Below are positions 34,964 to 44,584 of a DNA stretch of 64,000 nucleotides, piece after piece. The notes under the pieces are model-generated. The model was given only the letters and a program-made list of their open reading frames with translations, was not told the DNA's origin and ran no database searches. The DNA is from Blasia pusilla (taxonomy: Eukaryota > Marchantiophyta > Marchantiopsida > Blasiales). The DNA is taken from NCBI GenBank assembly GCA_050084515.1, contig CM114272.1:12338001-12402000 (forward strand), in the 5' to 3' direction. Both the position numbers and the translations under genes were made by a program. Positions within the stretch are counted from its first letter, which is position 1. Each line of letters starts with the position of its first letter.

Positions 34964-35876
34964 ATCTCTTTGGTGGGATTAGCACTGGTTTGGCTGCAGT
35001 GTTGCAGACCGGTATTCCTGTGTGGAGATACGTGTATGGGGAGCAAGATGAGACGGCCTAGAGAGTCTCATCCCGACATATTGGTCAGTTGATGCGGAGA
35101 TATCCTGAGTTGTTTCCGCCATCAGCTATTCTTGGGTACCAGCGTGCTTGGCCGTCACACATTGCATTGTTCGGGGCGCTGGACCTTGAGAGGGTTGGTC
35201 CTGTGGATTTGGTGATTTTTGGATGGCCATGTCAAGGTCATACAAGTGCTGGTCGTGGTGAGGGATTACACGACCCTAGGTCTCGATTGTTTTGGGAGAT
35301 GTTACGGGTATTACGACATCTTCAGGTTCATCAAGCACATGCTACAGCTTATACTCTGGAGAATGTTCCATTGTTGGGTGACACTCGGACCTGGATGATG
35401 GCGAGTGTTCATGAGGTGCGGTCTTGGATTGGACCAGCGGTGTTGTGGATGCAGCGTGAGTTGGCTCGCATGCACATCGTCCACGCTTGTGGTGGACAAA
35501 CTTGTTGCCTAGGGATGGTCTACGTTGAGCATGTGATGCAATGCAGCGGGATCCTTGCCTTACAGTGGATAGTATCTTGGATACTGGGCGACTTTCTCAG
35601 GTGGTGAGGGTTATTGATCGGTCACCCATGGCAGTGGTGAACCGTGTGGGCCAGCCTAGGATGGCACTACCCACATTTGTGAGTTTTCCCTCGTCACATG
35701 CCTATAGGGAAGGTGGTCCTGGGCTTGTATGGGATTCTCATGTGCGAAAGTTGGTGGAGCCTAACGCTGATGAGAGAGAGCGTGCAATGGGATTTGCTAT
35801 TGGTATGATAGCGGTTGCTTCCATTTCTAAGGCTTCACGACGTCATGTGTTGGGTCAGGCCATGGACCTGTATTGA
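34945..35876 (+). pseudogene. C5 cytosine DNA methyltransferase domain inside the Gypsy polyprotein
   Basis: The canonical motifs run in order: motif I VLDLFGGISTGLAA (from 34957), motif IV with the catalytic cysteine WPCQGHTSAGRG (Cys at 35230-35232), motif VI LENVPLLG (ENV at 35359-35367), motif VIII RPRLWWTNLLP (from 35478), and C-terminal ERERAMGF and GQAMDLY (about 35779-35876) for IX/X. The segment SRLFWEMLRVLRHL after motif IV is typical of eukaryotic and bacterial C5 enzymes. Lesions are a one-base offset from the upstream frame at about 34960, TAG at 35059, a one-base shift at 35445-35447, and TGA at 35457 and 35526 (both explicable by CGA to TGA). The ancestral enzyme would methylate cytosine in DNA. 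It lies between protease and RT, so it would be made as part of the polyprotein. Confidence 0.9.
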
Positions 35877-36144
35877 CCTAGATTTTGAGTCTTGGTATGG
35901 CGGAGCAACGCAGACTTTGGACTATGTCTATGGGTCTTCCACCCCTTGTGATGAGCTCGATGGCTATCGAGATGATAGAGACATCGGCTGGGGCGAGGAG
36001 AATAGTATTTTTCATTCTTGGAGTAAATGGGATGTAATGGCTGGGCATGTGGAGTTGGTTGCTCATGCTGGTGGAGGAGTTATTTGCTCAGATGATGGTG
36101 TAGCTAAGGATGTACCATCTTATGAGGGGGTTGCTTAGTAGCCA
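35877..36144 (+). other. Linker between methyltransferase and RT
   Basis: A frame at 35815-36138 remains open but shows no domain. It probably encodes the polyprotein linker (DVMAGHVELVAHAGGGVICS near 36030). Confidence 0.5.
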
Positions 36145-37710
36145 ATGGCATCATCGTCTCCCTCTAGTGTGCCAGTGGAGGAGACTTGTGAGCCATTACT
36201 TGGGCCCAAGCTTACGGGAGGTGAGAAACGACGCTTGACACAATTCCTACGTGCTTATAGGAGTTTTTTTGCCTTTAGCATGAAGGAGTTGGATGCTTTG
36301 GTTGGACCTGGTATACGGATTGATTTGGCTAGTGATTCGCCAATCTTCCGTTGTCCCTACCGATATAGTGATATGGAGAGGGACCTGATTTAGAGTAGGA
36401 CGTTGGACCTTTTGGAGGCTGGATTAGTGGATTTGTCGCATGGAGAGTATGCATCAACCACTTTCATGCCTGCTAAAAAGGATGTGCATGGCAACTCCAC
36501 GGCTAGGCGGATGTGTGGAGATTACAGTCCTATCAATCGGCAGACAAAGGCCAATAGGTCTGCCATGCCTACACCTGAGGAGATTTTTGATGTGGTGGGA
36601 AAGGCAAAGATTTTCACTACTTTGAATCTTCGGGCAGGATACCATCAGTTTCAAATTCCAAAGAGTGACAAGGCCAAGACATCATTTTGGGGTATCAACT
36701 CTCATGGCAAGGATTGTTTGTACCATTGGAAATTCTTTCCCTTTGGGTTAAAGAATGCACCTGCCGAGTTTCAGAGAATGATGGACAAGATCCTAGCACG
36801 GTTGGATTTTGTTTGGTGCTACATTGATGATATCTTGGTGTTCAGTAACACGGTGGAGGAGCATCAGATACATTTGCAGATTGTGTTTGAGCGGTTGAAA
36901 GCTCATGGTCTACGTTTGCATCCAAGAAAGTGTAAGTTCTTCCATGAGGATGTTGAGTATTTGGGTCATGTGATCTATCCATGTGGTTTGGGAGTTCAAC
37001 AAGCAAAGGTGGAGGCTATTGCACTTATTCCTTGTCCGGTAGATGTGAGTAGAGTTAGGGCATTCATGGGATTGGCGAACTACTATCGGAGGTATGTGAA
37101 GCGATTTAGTGCTATGGCAAAGCCTTTGAACCAATTGCTGAAATCAGATCAGGAGTGGCATTGGAGAGATGATCAGGAGAGAGCTTTTGTGGAGCTCAAG
37201 GCCCACTTGGTGGCGGAGCCTATCTTGAGAAGACCTATCAGAGGGCGCCCATTTCAGTTACACACTGATTGGAGTAGGTTGGGACTTGGAGCGGTGTTGA
37301 CACAACATGATGATGAGCACATGGAGTTTGTGGTGGCCTATGCAAGTCGTTCGAATAATGCAACGGAGTCGCACTATAGTTCATATGAGGGAGAGTGCTT
37401 GGAAGTAGTGTGGGTTGTGGCACACTTTAGGTGTTACTTGTTTGGCACACAATTTACCCTTGTTACTGATCACCAGCCGCTCAAGTGGTTGATGGAGTCT
37501 GACAAGCTTACAGGGAAGCTTGCACGGTGGGCTCTTATCTTACAGGATTATGACTTCCAGGTGGTACATAGACTTGGAGTTGCCAACCTTGATGCTGATG
37601 GGTTGAGTAGGAACCCATGTACTAGCCAAGAGGATGCAACTTGGGCTAGATGGCATGGCGAGGTTGATGAGGAGATGGTACCAGGTTGGCATGCATCTGC
37701 CTTTTTATGA
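36145..37710 (+). pseudogene. Reverse transcriptase and RNase H of the Gypsy element
   Basis: One frame with a TAG at 36391-36393 (a likely CAG to TAG change). RT: YASTTFMPAKKDVHG, RRMCGDYSPINRQTKANRSA, LNLRAGYHQF, FFPFGLKNAPAEFQRMMDKI, and the YIDD box at 36820-36831. The first catalytic aspartate is Asn here (LNL for LDL, codon 36625-36627), which should abolish activity. RNase H keeps its acidic set: TDWSRLGLGAVL, YEGECLEVVW, TDHQPLKWLM and NLDADGLSR. The frame stops at 37708-37710, then continues in the same frame into integrase. The strong LGHVIYPCGLGVQ and FMGLANYYRRYVKRFS blocks place it firmly in Ty3/Gypsy. Confidence 0.95.
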
Positions 37711-39049
37711 TGGTTAGGGGTGGACTCTAGTATGGAGGACCACATGACATCTTACTCTAGTCAGAGGGTAGATGGCCAGCCTTCAGATCCTAAGGTTGGA
37801 GATGGTGGTACGGATCAGCGTAATATTCATGATGATGCGTTGGTGTTGGAGTTCCTACGGACCAATAGGGTGCCAGGCATAGTGAGTGCCAAGGAGCGAG
37901 ACCATGTTCTTCAACGTGCTAAGAGGTATCGATTGGAGGGAACGCATATTCTCCGTGTGTGGGAGGATGGTAGAGTACGACTAGTGCCGCATTTGCCTCA
38001 CAGAGAGCGCATTGTGCGACATGCCCATGAGGAGTTGGGACATTTTGGGGTAAAGCATATGTATAGCTTACTCCTTGGTCAGTATTGGTGGCGTGGCATG
38101 CATACTCAGGTGCAGCAGTTGGTGTCACATTGTATGGTTTGTGACCAGGTGAGGGCATCATTCAATGCCCCTACACCACAGTTACACCCCTTGCCTATTC
38201 TGGGGGTGGGTTACCGTTGGAGTGTGGACTTTGCGGGACCGTTACCATTGTTTGTACGACATCATCGATATGTGTTGGTGATGGTGGAGCACTTCTCCAA
38301 GTGGATTGAGTTGGTGGCATTACCTGACAAGGCAAGTGAGGGAACGGCGTATGCGTTTCTTGATAGAGTGCTTAGTCATTTTGGTGCACCAGCTGAAGTC
38401 TTGACCGACCGAGTCTGAGTTTCAAGGTGAGTTTCAGGTCTTGTGTGACAAGGCGTTGATTGATCATCGGACCACGTCTCGAGATCATCCAGAGGCGGAT
38501 GGTTTGGTTGAGCATGTGGTTCAGACGGTGAAGAGGGCATTGCGCAAGTATGGCCTACAGAAGGGGCATCTTGGAGATTGGGATATTCAGTTGCCATGGT
38601 TAGCCATGGGGTATAGGTTCAGTCGCCAAGCATCCTTGGCTTCCTTCTCACCTTATTTTCTGTTATATGGTCGAGATCCAGACTTGCCAGCAACAATTCG
38701 TTGGGAGTCTAGTAAGGTGGTGAACCTTGACGACCCACAGATGTGGATGAGAGTGTGTTCTCAGCGGGCAGAGCTCTTTTAGAGAGTTATGCCAACAGCC
38801 TTTGAGAATCTTGCCATCGCTCAACATAGGGATACGTTGCGGTATGCAACCATTCGGGGTGGAGGTTATCGACCATCGATTTGTAGGTTCCATGTGGGGG
38901 ACTATGTCTATTTGCAGCAGATTGCATCGACAATGTTGGATGTGACGGCAGGCCGCACTATTTTACGAGTGCCCGAGGTGTTAGCTTCAGGAGTTCTCAT
39001 GTTGGAGGGTCGTGATGGAGTTTTTTGGAAGGACCATGTGCGTAATTGA
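37711..39049 (+). pseudogene. Integrase of the Gypsy element
   Basis: The HHCC zinc domain is HEELGH...CMVC (about 38027-38143). The catalytic core has Asp in WSVDFAGPL (about 38230), Asp in VLTDRV (38400-38415), and Glu in DHPEADGLVEH (about 38484-38516). A one-base insertion near 38413-38418 shifts the frame between the second and third acidic residues. C-terminal domain: FHVGDYVYLQQIA and WKDHVRN (38890-39046). Stops at 38780 and 39047 are further lesions. The frame then runs on, unshifted, into a PHD finger. Confidence 0.93.
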
Positions 39050-39262
39050 ATGCCATGTCATCTTCCAAATGTGGATAGTACTGTTGAGCCAAGCTTAGCC
39101 ATGATACGTGCTAGCTTGAGGTGTATGTTGTGTGAGTCTGTTGTTAATGCAGCCTATATGTTGGTGTATGATCGGTGTTCTAGGGGTTGGCACCTGATGG
39201 GTTTGACTCCACGTATGGATGTTGTTCCTACTGGAAGGTGGGTTTGTCCTCAATGTACTTAA
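39050..39262 (+). pseudogene. PHD-type zinc finger at the end of the Gypsy pol
   Basis: Directly after the integrase C-terminal domain, in the same frame and separated only by a TGA (39047-39049), comes CHLPNVDSTVEPSLA, then CMLC (39122), YDRCSRGWHLMG and TGRWVCPQC before a TAA near 39262. This is the C4HC3 PHD layout (C-x2-C ... D-x-C-x3-G-W-H ... W-x-C-P-x-C) with two ligand positions changed (Y for C before DRC, and the cysteine after GWH missing). PHD fingers read histone H3 tails, so an ancestral role in directing integration to particular chromatin is plausible but unproven. Confidence 0.8.
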
Positions 39263-39422
39263 GAGGGGTAGATAACTTGATCTTTGCATGATATGGATTA
39301 CAGATGTGCGACTAACGATGGGGCAACCTACCACCCGGCCTTCTGATTCGTGCACCCATGAAGGTGTATAGCATGTAGTAGATGTATAGGGCTACCTGGG
39401 AGTTAGAGGGACCTAACCGCCA
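39263..39422 (+). other. 3' untranslated stretch of the Gypsy element
   Basis: Non-coding sequence between the PHD finger stop and the polypurine tract. Confidence 0.6.
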
Positions 39423-39437
39423 GTTAGGGGGGCGAGT
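39423..39437 (+). promoter_or_regulatory. Candidate polypurine tract
   Basis: GTTAGGGGGGCGAGT lies directly before TGTGGTACAC, the start of LTR unit A. A purine-rich run next to the 3' LTR primes plus-strand DNA synthesis in LTR retroelements. Its place here argues that the true LTR is A followed by B. Confidence 0.65.
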
Positions 39438-39541
39438 TGTGGTACACTTGTGTTTTTGGATGCTCTCGTCTATGTTATGTATGTATGTGAGTATGGTATG
39501 TCAGCGATGTCTGTAGTATGACGATATGGATTCGCACGACA
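39437..39541 (+). repeat. 3' LTR unit A (first copy)
   Basis: 105 bp from TTGTGGTACACTTGTG to TTCGCACGACA. It repeats at 39913-40017, after unit B, with a handful of base changes and the same length. It is absent from the 5' end of the element. In the A-B order this would be the U3 part of the LTR. Confidence 0.88.
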
Positions 39542-39543
39542 GT

Positions 39544-39911
39544 TGTCATGACCATACGGATTATGTCGTAGAGTATAGTGTGCTAGTAGAGGCCGTACCT
39601 TATGTAGGGCCGTAGTGTCTAGGTAGAGATGCGGTTTCATACATAGGGTTGGGGGTTACTCCATTGAGGGTGACTTTTCCAGTAGGGCCCGCTCTTAGGT
39701 TGGAGGATATAGTGTGGAATGCACTCAAAGAACAGTTAGTTCTTTGAGTTGAGCCTATTGCATTGGGAGTTAGCCTTGGTAGTGAATAGAGCTCTTGGCT
39801 ATGGTGGTTCCCGCAAGCTTCAAACTGGATTCTCCCATCGTGGAGTGGGTTTGGCTCGATTGTATGTGATTCTATACGTGTTTTATGATAGTAGGTCTTT
39901 CACGGATTTCA
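39544..39911 (+). repeat. 3' LTR unit B
   Basis: 368 bp matching 30314-30681. It contains a perfect 25-bp palindrome CTCAAAGAAC-AGTTA-GTTCTTTGAG (39724-39748) that is partly eroded in the 5' copy. It begins TGTCATGACC and ends GGATTTCA. Confidence 0.9.
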
Positions 39912-39912
39912 A

Positions 39913-40017
39913 TTGTGGTACACTTGTGTTTGTGGATGCTCTCGTCTATGTTATGTATGTAGATGAGTATGATATGTCAGCAATGTATGTTGTATGACGA
40001 TGTGGATTCGCACGACA
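39913..40017 (+). repeat. LTR unit A' (second copy, after B)
   Basis: A second copy of the 105-bp A unit, separated from B by a single A. It ends CGCACGACA, and TAGT follows. A complete A-B LTR followed by another A is not the normal end of an LTR element. Confidence 0.88.
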
Positions 40018-40021
40018 TAGT
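40018..40021. repeat. TAGT direct repeat flanking the Gypsy element, right
   Basis: Matches 30310-30313 and supports 30314-40017 as the inserted unit. Confidence 0.6.
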
Positions 40022-40397
40022 GTCTCTCTCTATATATACACATGAAAATCACTCCTGCGAGTAATACATAACATAATAATTCACATAACATTGTGAGTGG
40101 AAATTGTCTCACCCTAGAGTGGACACTGTACCAAATGCACACCAAGACGATCCAAACTCCGATGACACTCACAATGTGTCGAACCAACCACCAATGGTTG
40201 GGGGAGGCCCAATCACCCACCCATTAGTCTTCCCCCTTTCCAGAGCAAGAGCAAAAATGGAACCAAATCTCCATGGGAATATTCCCATGCAAAATAGTGC
40301 CTCTAAAAATTATCTTAAAGTAGGCTTCCATCAATGAAGATTAAAGCCCAAAGCAACCAAAAATAACTAAGGAAGAGAACGTGGGAAGAACGGTTTT

Positions 40398-40780
40398 CAA
40401 GGTTGCACAAAAACAAACAAGTCAATCCATGGGACAGACATGCCCGATGGGTTGTGAGCCTGCCAAGCCCGTAGCGTAGACCCAGGTTGGCCGAGCCTGT
40501 GCCCATTTTGTAGCCCGCATGGAGCCTGCGCGCGGCCCACACTAGGCCTTTAGGGTGGGTTCAATCACGGTTCCTAAGCGCGTCCTGCACGGGTTTCATA
40601 CGGGCTAAAAGATGTGTGTGTGATCAGCCGGCCCGGGTCTACGATGTAGGCTCAGGGGTCAGGCTTGTGTGCAGGCTGCGGCTACTTGGGCCCCCATAGA
40701 CATGTCCGTCCTAGGGATGAACATAAATCCATGGACATGGATATGTATGCGGACACTGACTTTTTTCGTGTGCAACCTTG
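40398..40780. mobile_element. Non-autonomous hAT-like element, GC-rich, 383 bp
   Basis: Starts CAAGGTTGCACAAAAAC and ends CGTGTGCAACCTTG, the same terminal inverted repeat as the 803-bp element. It is flanked by ACGGTTTT (40390-40397) and ACGGTTTG (40781-40788), an 8-bp duplication with 7 of 8 bases matching. The interior has the family's GCCCGC/GGGCT wording and GACATGTCCGTCC near the right end. No coding capacity. Confidence 0.88.
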
Positions 40781-40799
40781 ACGGTTTGGCCTCTACGAG

Positions 40800-42180
40800 A
40801 AGCAAATCTCGACATGCTCTAAGTGAGGATTGTAATGGGAAAAGGTCATCTTCCAGGTGGAAAACATATTGCACGAGGAATAATCTATCCCTAACCATAA
40901 ATCTAGAGCAAAGAAGGGGTGCTCCGATTGCCCAAATCTTTATCTCACTAAAAATGTGACATCCAAGAATGTTCTAGTTGAGAAGGAGGTCTTTTATGAA
41001 AAAAAAATTGAATCCTATTATTTTTTAATGTAATAACCGTAATTATTGAAATTTTTCTTACACATTTTCTTGTGGAAAAAATAGGGGATACTTCCGCAAA
41101 TGAAGATGCAAGAAGGTTGAAATTCCCTTAATTGAAATGATTTTTTTTCCCAAACATTGAGAAGATAGAACCTCTATGGGGTGTAAATTTTGGAATGAAG
41201 GGAGAATTCAGATTTTTTACTCCACACTAGGATTGAAAGAAAATTTTGAAAAAAGAGCCTTTTATACCCTAGTTTTTTTATATTTTTTGGGATGACATTC
41301 ACACGAATACTCATTATGGAAAAGTGCACCACTAGTTTGAAAATAAAATACTAATCACTTAAAAAAAAATCTAATATTAGAACATATAAGAGTGATTAGG
41401 GGAAAATGAAAGCAAGGACGAAGATAAATATTCATCAAAGCAGGAAGATTTTTAACTAGTTTTGATTGGGTATAGCTTATTTTCAATAGGAGGGAGAGAA
41501 GAGTAGAGTCTCCGGACCTAGGTTCCAAAGTCCACGTGAAATCATTTTAAATGACACTAGTGGATGCCCATGCAATATACAAAGTGATTTTTAATTAACC
41601 ATATGCATGAGTAATTATTCTAAAACAAATTATTTAATTGACTCTCAAAATTCTTAATTGAGATATAAATCATCTTCAAACCATCTTATTAATTGGCTGA
41701 AAGATGAATGATCCTATTGGCTGAGAGGGAAATTGATCCTTTTGATTTTCTTGTCGAGAGGAGAGGTGTTAGAAAATCAAATGAGCATTTTCTAATAATA
41801 ATGTAGATGTCAGAAGATAGAATAATGAAAAAGTCATCAATGAAAATGAAATATTTTGAAAAGATTGAAACCTTTTTCCTTTCAATTTTTTCCAAAAATG
41901 AATTTGAAAATTTTCTTACGTACATGTTATATTCTTCTTCTTTTTTATTTCCTCAAATTATCCTCTCGAATTCATTTTGAATATTATTATTGGTCTAACT
42001 AGTACATAAAATAATCATGTAGAATTGTGATTTTTAAACATTTGTTTTTACTTGAGGGAGGCTTTTTCCTTCCCAAAGGACTATAAATCCTGTCCTCGTT
42101 TCTAAGGATGTGAACCATCTCTTCGAGATTAAGGAATTCAAGAAAAGAATCTCCATGTCCCCGAGAGGTAAGGCTGACCA
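40800..42180. other. AT-rich interval, no gene seen
   Basis: Long A/T-rich sequence with no recognisable frame, RNA gene or repeat structure. Confidence 0.5.
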
Positions 42181-42990
42181 TCACAAGCGAGAGAATCCAA
42201 AATGCTTCCCACACGCACCAAAAAGTAGCGATAGTTTATGAACCTTTTGATGATGATGATGGACTCGATGAAGAGAGATGTTCAACAAGTTACTGTGAGA
42301 CTGTTCCTGGAAAGCTCCATGTTTGAATTGATAGAGTACAACAGTGTGGATAGGCATTACACACGCTTCGGAAGCTCCTTCCCTCCTCTCTTCCATCCCA
42401 TCTCGGATTCTCTCCCCAAATGTACCTAAGCTTAGCTCTTCCTACAGTTCCGGGGACCCTTCGCGGTGACTTCAAACCTTTCCATTGTGGAATCGGCGTA
42501 GTTTCCAGAATATCCACACCGTTCTTGAACGGCCCATTCTTTTCCAGAGGCCAATCGATGCATGCGATGCCGGTCCTTCCCTTTCTCAGTCGATGACCTT
42601 GTGATCTGTGAGTAGTGAATAGTGGACGTCTACTGTCAAAAACAAACTTACGCGCACATAAAACTTGGAAATCAACACGAGGCTTCAAATCCGCCTCCAC
42701 ATCGAATCGAGTTCAACGCGGCGAAGCAAATTCTCGACGTCTTTTACCAATAGCATCCAGCCAACTTTCTGCGCCTCGTGACAAACTCCTTCTGAAGCGT
42801 GGATTCAAATATCACGTTGAATGCCGCCACCATAAGCGATTCTTTGAACACTGTCCAAAAAAAATCTATCGCTACTTGTCATGTCGTTCTTCGCAATCGT
42901 CCGCTGCGAGTGGCAACAGTCCGAACAAGTCTAGATGGTAATCACCATAGAAGGAAGCCACCAAATCAAGAGGAACCATGAGTAAGAGGG
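42180..42990. other. GC-balanced stretch with overlapping unrecognised ORFs
   Basis: Base composition shifts from AT-rich to balanced, and moderately long frames occur on both strands (42615-42941 plus; 42290-42700 minus). The residues show no domain I recognise, and the two strands compete, so neither can be preferred. It could be a decayed exon or untranslated region of a host gene, or the end of an unrecognised element. Confidence 0.25.
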
Positions 42991-43044
42991 TTCGTGATTT
43001 CTAATTTCCTACTTAGTTTGGTGGTCCAAGATGGCTTTCATATC

Positions 43045-43103
43045 ATACGATCTTGTGCCCGTGCCATGCCATGCCATGCCATGGCACGGGCACAAGATCG
43101 TAT
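43045..43103. repeat. Inverted repeat, 24-bp perfect arms
   Basis: Left arm 43045-43068 (ATACGATCTTGTGCCCGTGC then CATG), 11-base spacer made of CATGC repeats, right arm 43080-43103. There is no mismatch in the arms. Confidence 0.95.
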
Positions 43104-43385
43104 TTTTATTTTCTCTCCTTAATTGAATTTCTTGTGAGTGTTTCTTCTAGCCCCATCCTTAATTATATAATCCCGTCCTTAATTATGGACGTTGATGGTT
43201 TTTTTCTTTTCTTTTTCTCGTGTGGTGTCTATTTTCAAATTTTATTGTATTTTCCAAATCAAAATATGGCTTTGAATTTTGAATGAGGTCACTTAGGAGA
43301 TTTAGACCTACATTTATCGTGGTTGGCAATATTAGCCAGCAAGCATGATGGGCACTTTTTTTCACTACATTATATGTTTTATGGG

Positions 43386-43902
43386 CAAGGTTGCACACAA
43401 GCAAAGTCTGTGTTCATGGACTTATGTTCGGTCATAAGATAGACATCTTTGTGCAGGTCCAAGTTTTTGCACTCGAACCCGTCGTGGCCCCTGCTCACAA
43501 CGAAGGCCCAAGCTTAGCCAACCTGCACCAAGTCCATTGATTCGTTGCATGTTCTTGCCACAAGTTCTATAGCCGTCACCGATCCTGCGGAGGCCCCCAT
43601 CTAGCCCATACGTGGCCTTCCTGGCCTGCAATAGGCCCTCAACACCCACTCAGGTCGGGCTCAAGATCCATGGTTGGCACATGCATGTTGTAACCCTTGT
43701 ACAGGCCAAGTGGCATAGGCGCGGGCTTGATGCGGGTCTACTAAGGGCTGGTAGCCAACACACCCATTCAATCCCTGCCCGCTCTTGTTCTTGTGATTCG
43801 AGCCCACGCGGGAAATTGAGCTACTAAAAAACCCGAGGGGGAAACTCGTTGGACATGTCTATCCCATGGACGGACAAGTCTATTTTTGTGCAACGTATCT
43901 TG
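43386..43902. mobile_element. Non-autonomous hAT-like element, degraded, about 517 bp
   Basis: Starts CAAGGTTGCACACAAGC and ends TTTTTGTGCAAC-GTAT-CTTG, that is, the family terminus with a 4-base insertion. Family subterminal words GTCTGTGTTCATGGAC and GGACATGTCTATCCCATGGAC are present. Flanks TTTATGGG and TCTATAGA match at only 5 of 8 positions, so the duplication has decayed or the end is misplaced. No coding capacity. Confidence 0.7.
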
Positions 43903-44167
43903 TCTATAGACAAGAGCAGGATTTTACATACATCCATTGGTCGTGCGTGACCTTGGAGAAATTTTGAATCTTGACTATCAAGATGTGTGGATACCAACAT
44001 GTTCTCAATGGACAAAGACATTTGAACAAGTCATGACCATGGTATTTAAGAACTTGGCTATTGCACATGATCAAGATGATGAAAGAGGGGGGGAGGGGGG
44101 GCGATTGGAGATCTTTTGCTATATGTGTGGTTTCCAAGATTGAGTTTCGTTTCTAGATTGTTAAGCT

Positions 44168-44205
44168 TGTTGGATGATGACAACAATGTATGTTGTTTAG
44201 CGATG
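44168..44205. repeat. Direct repeat, copy 1 (no palindrome)
   Basis: The phrase CTTGTTGGATGATGACAACA followed by ATGTATGTTGTTTAG also occurs at about 45103-45137. This copy has no complementary arm downstream, unlike the second. Confidence 0.85.
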
Positions 44206-44428
44206 TGTATGTGCATGAAAATTGTTACGTCATTTACATATGAATAGAGGGTATTTCTTCAAATTATGCAAAGAGGTCATACATTGATCCTCATAGATCA
44301 TGGATGGAATTTTGAGGAGATGCGAAACACAATTGTGCAATTTTTGCCCATTTTACGGTCCACTTAGGGCTATCTTGAGGAACTTATTATATTTTCAAGT
44401 TCCCAATTTTTGGCACAATTAACTTTCT

Positions 44429-44550
44429 GTTATGGAAGGTATGTCTTGATCAATTTTGCAATGTTAGGGTTAGAAAGTTGACTTGTGTGCATACAAGTCA
44501 GCTTTCTAACCCTAACATTGCAAAATTGATCAAGACATACCTTCCATAAC
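44429..44550. repeat. Inverted repeat, 58-bp arms with one mismatch
   Basis: Left arm 44429-44486 (GTTATGGAAGGTATGTCTTG onward), 6-base spacer GTGCAT, right arm 44493-44550. Only one base pair (T/G at 44478/44501) does not match. Neither end has a transposon-like terminus or target duplication. It is followed at once by the 16-bp palindrome CCTAAACATGTTTAGG (44551-44566). Confidence 0.95.
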
Positions 44551-44584
44551 CCTAAACATGTTTAGGAGAGGGAGAGAGTTTAAC

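Larger units (their letters stand above)
30314..40017 (+). mobile_element. Ty3/Gypsy retrotransposon with embedded DNA methyltransferase and PHD finger
   Basis: About 9.7 kb, flanked by TAGT. Plus-strand modules in order: 5' LTR unit B (30314-30681), leader with hairpins, gag with CCHC knuckles, protease DSGA, C5 cytosine methyltransferase, RT-RNase H, integrase, PHD finger, polypurine tract, and 3' LTR units A-B-A'. RT before integrase makes it Gypsy-type. The two B units are the same length (368 bp) and differ at about 25 sites by hand alignment, roughly 93% identity, mostly transitions, so insertion is not recent. Every module carries stops or frameshifts, so this copy is dead, but module order and signature residues are clear. 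Outer ends TGTC...GACA are inverted. Element termini relative to the LTR units are unusual. Confidence 0.93.

Noticed and set aside
34945-35876. Independent host methyltransferase gene interrupted by a retrotransposon
   Set aside because: No introns, no host exons on either side, same strand as pol, and placed between protease and RT with linker sequence, so it reads as part of the element.
38376-38597. Minus-strand ORFs across the integrase
   Set aside because: Shadow frames of the plus-strand pol.
30314-40017. Endogenous pararetrovirus or virus-like element
   Set aside because: The gag-protease-RT-RNase H-integrase order with LTR repeats is that of a Ty3/Gypsy retrotransposon; no envelope or movement protein is visible.
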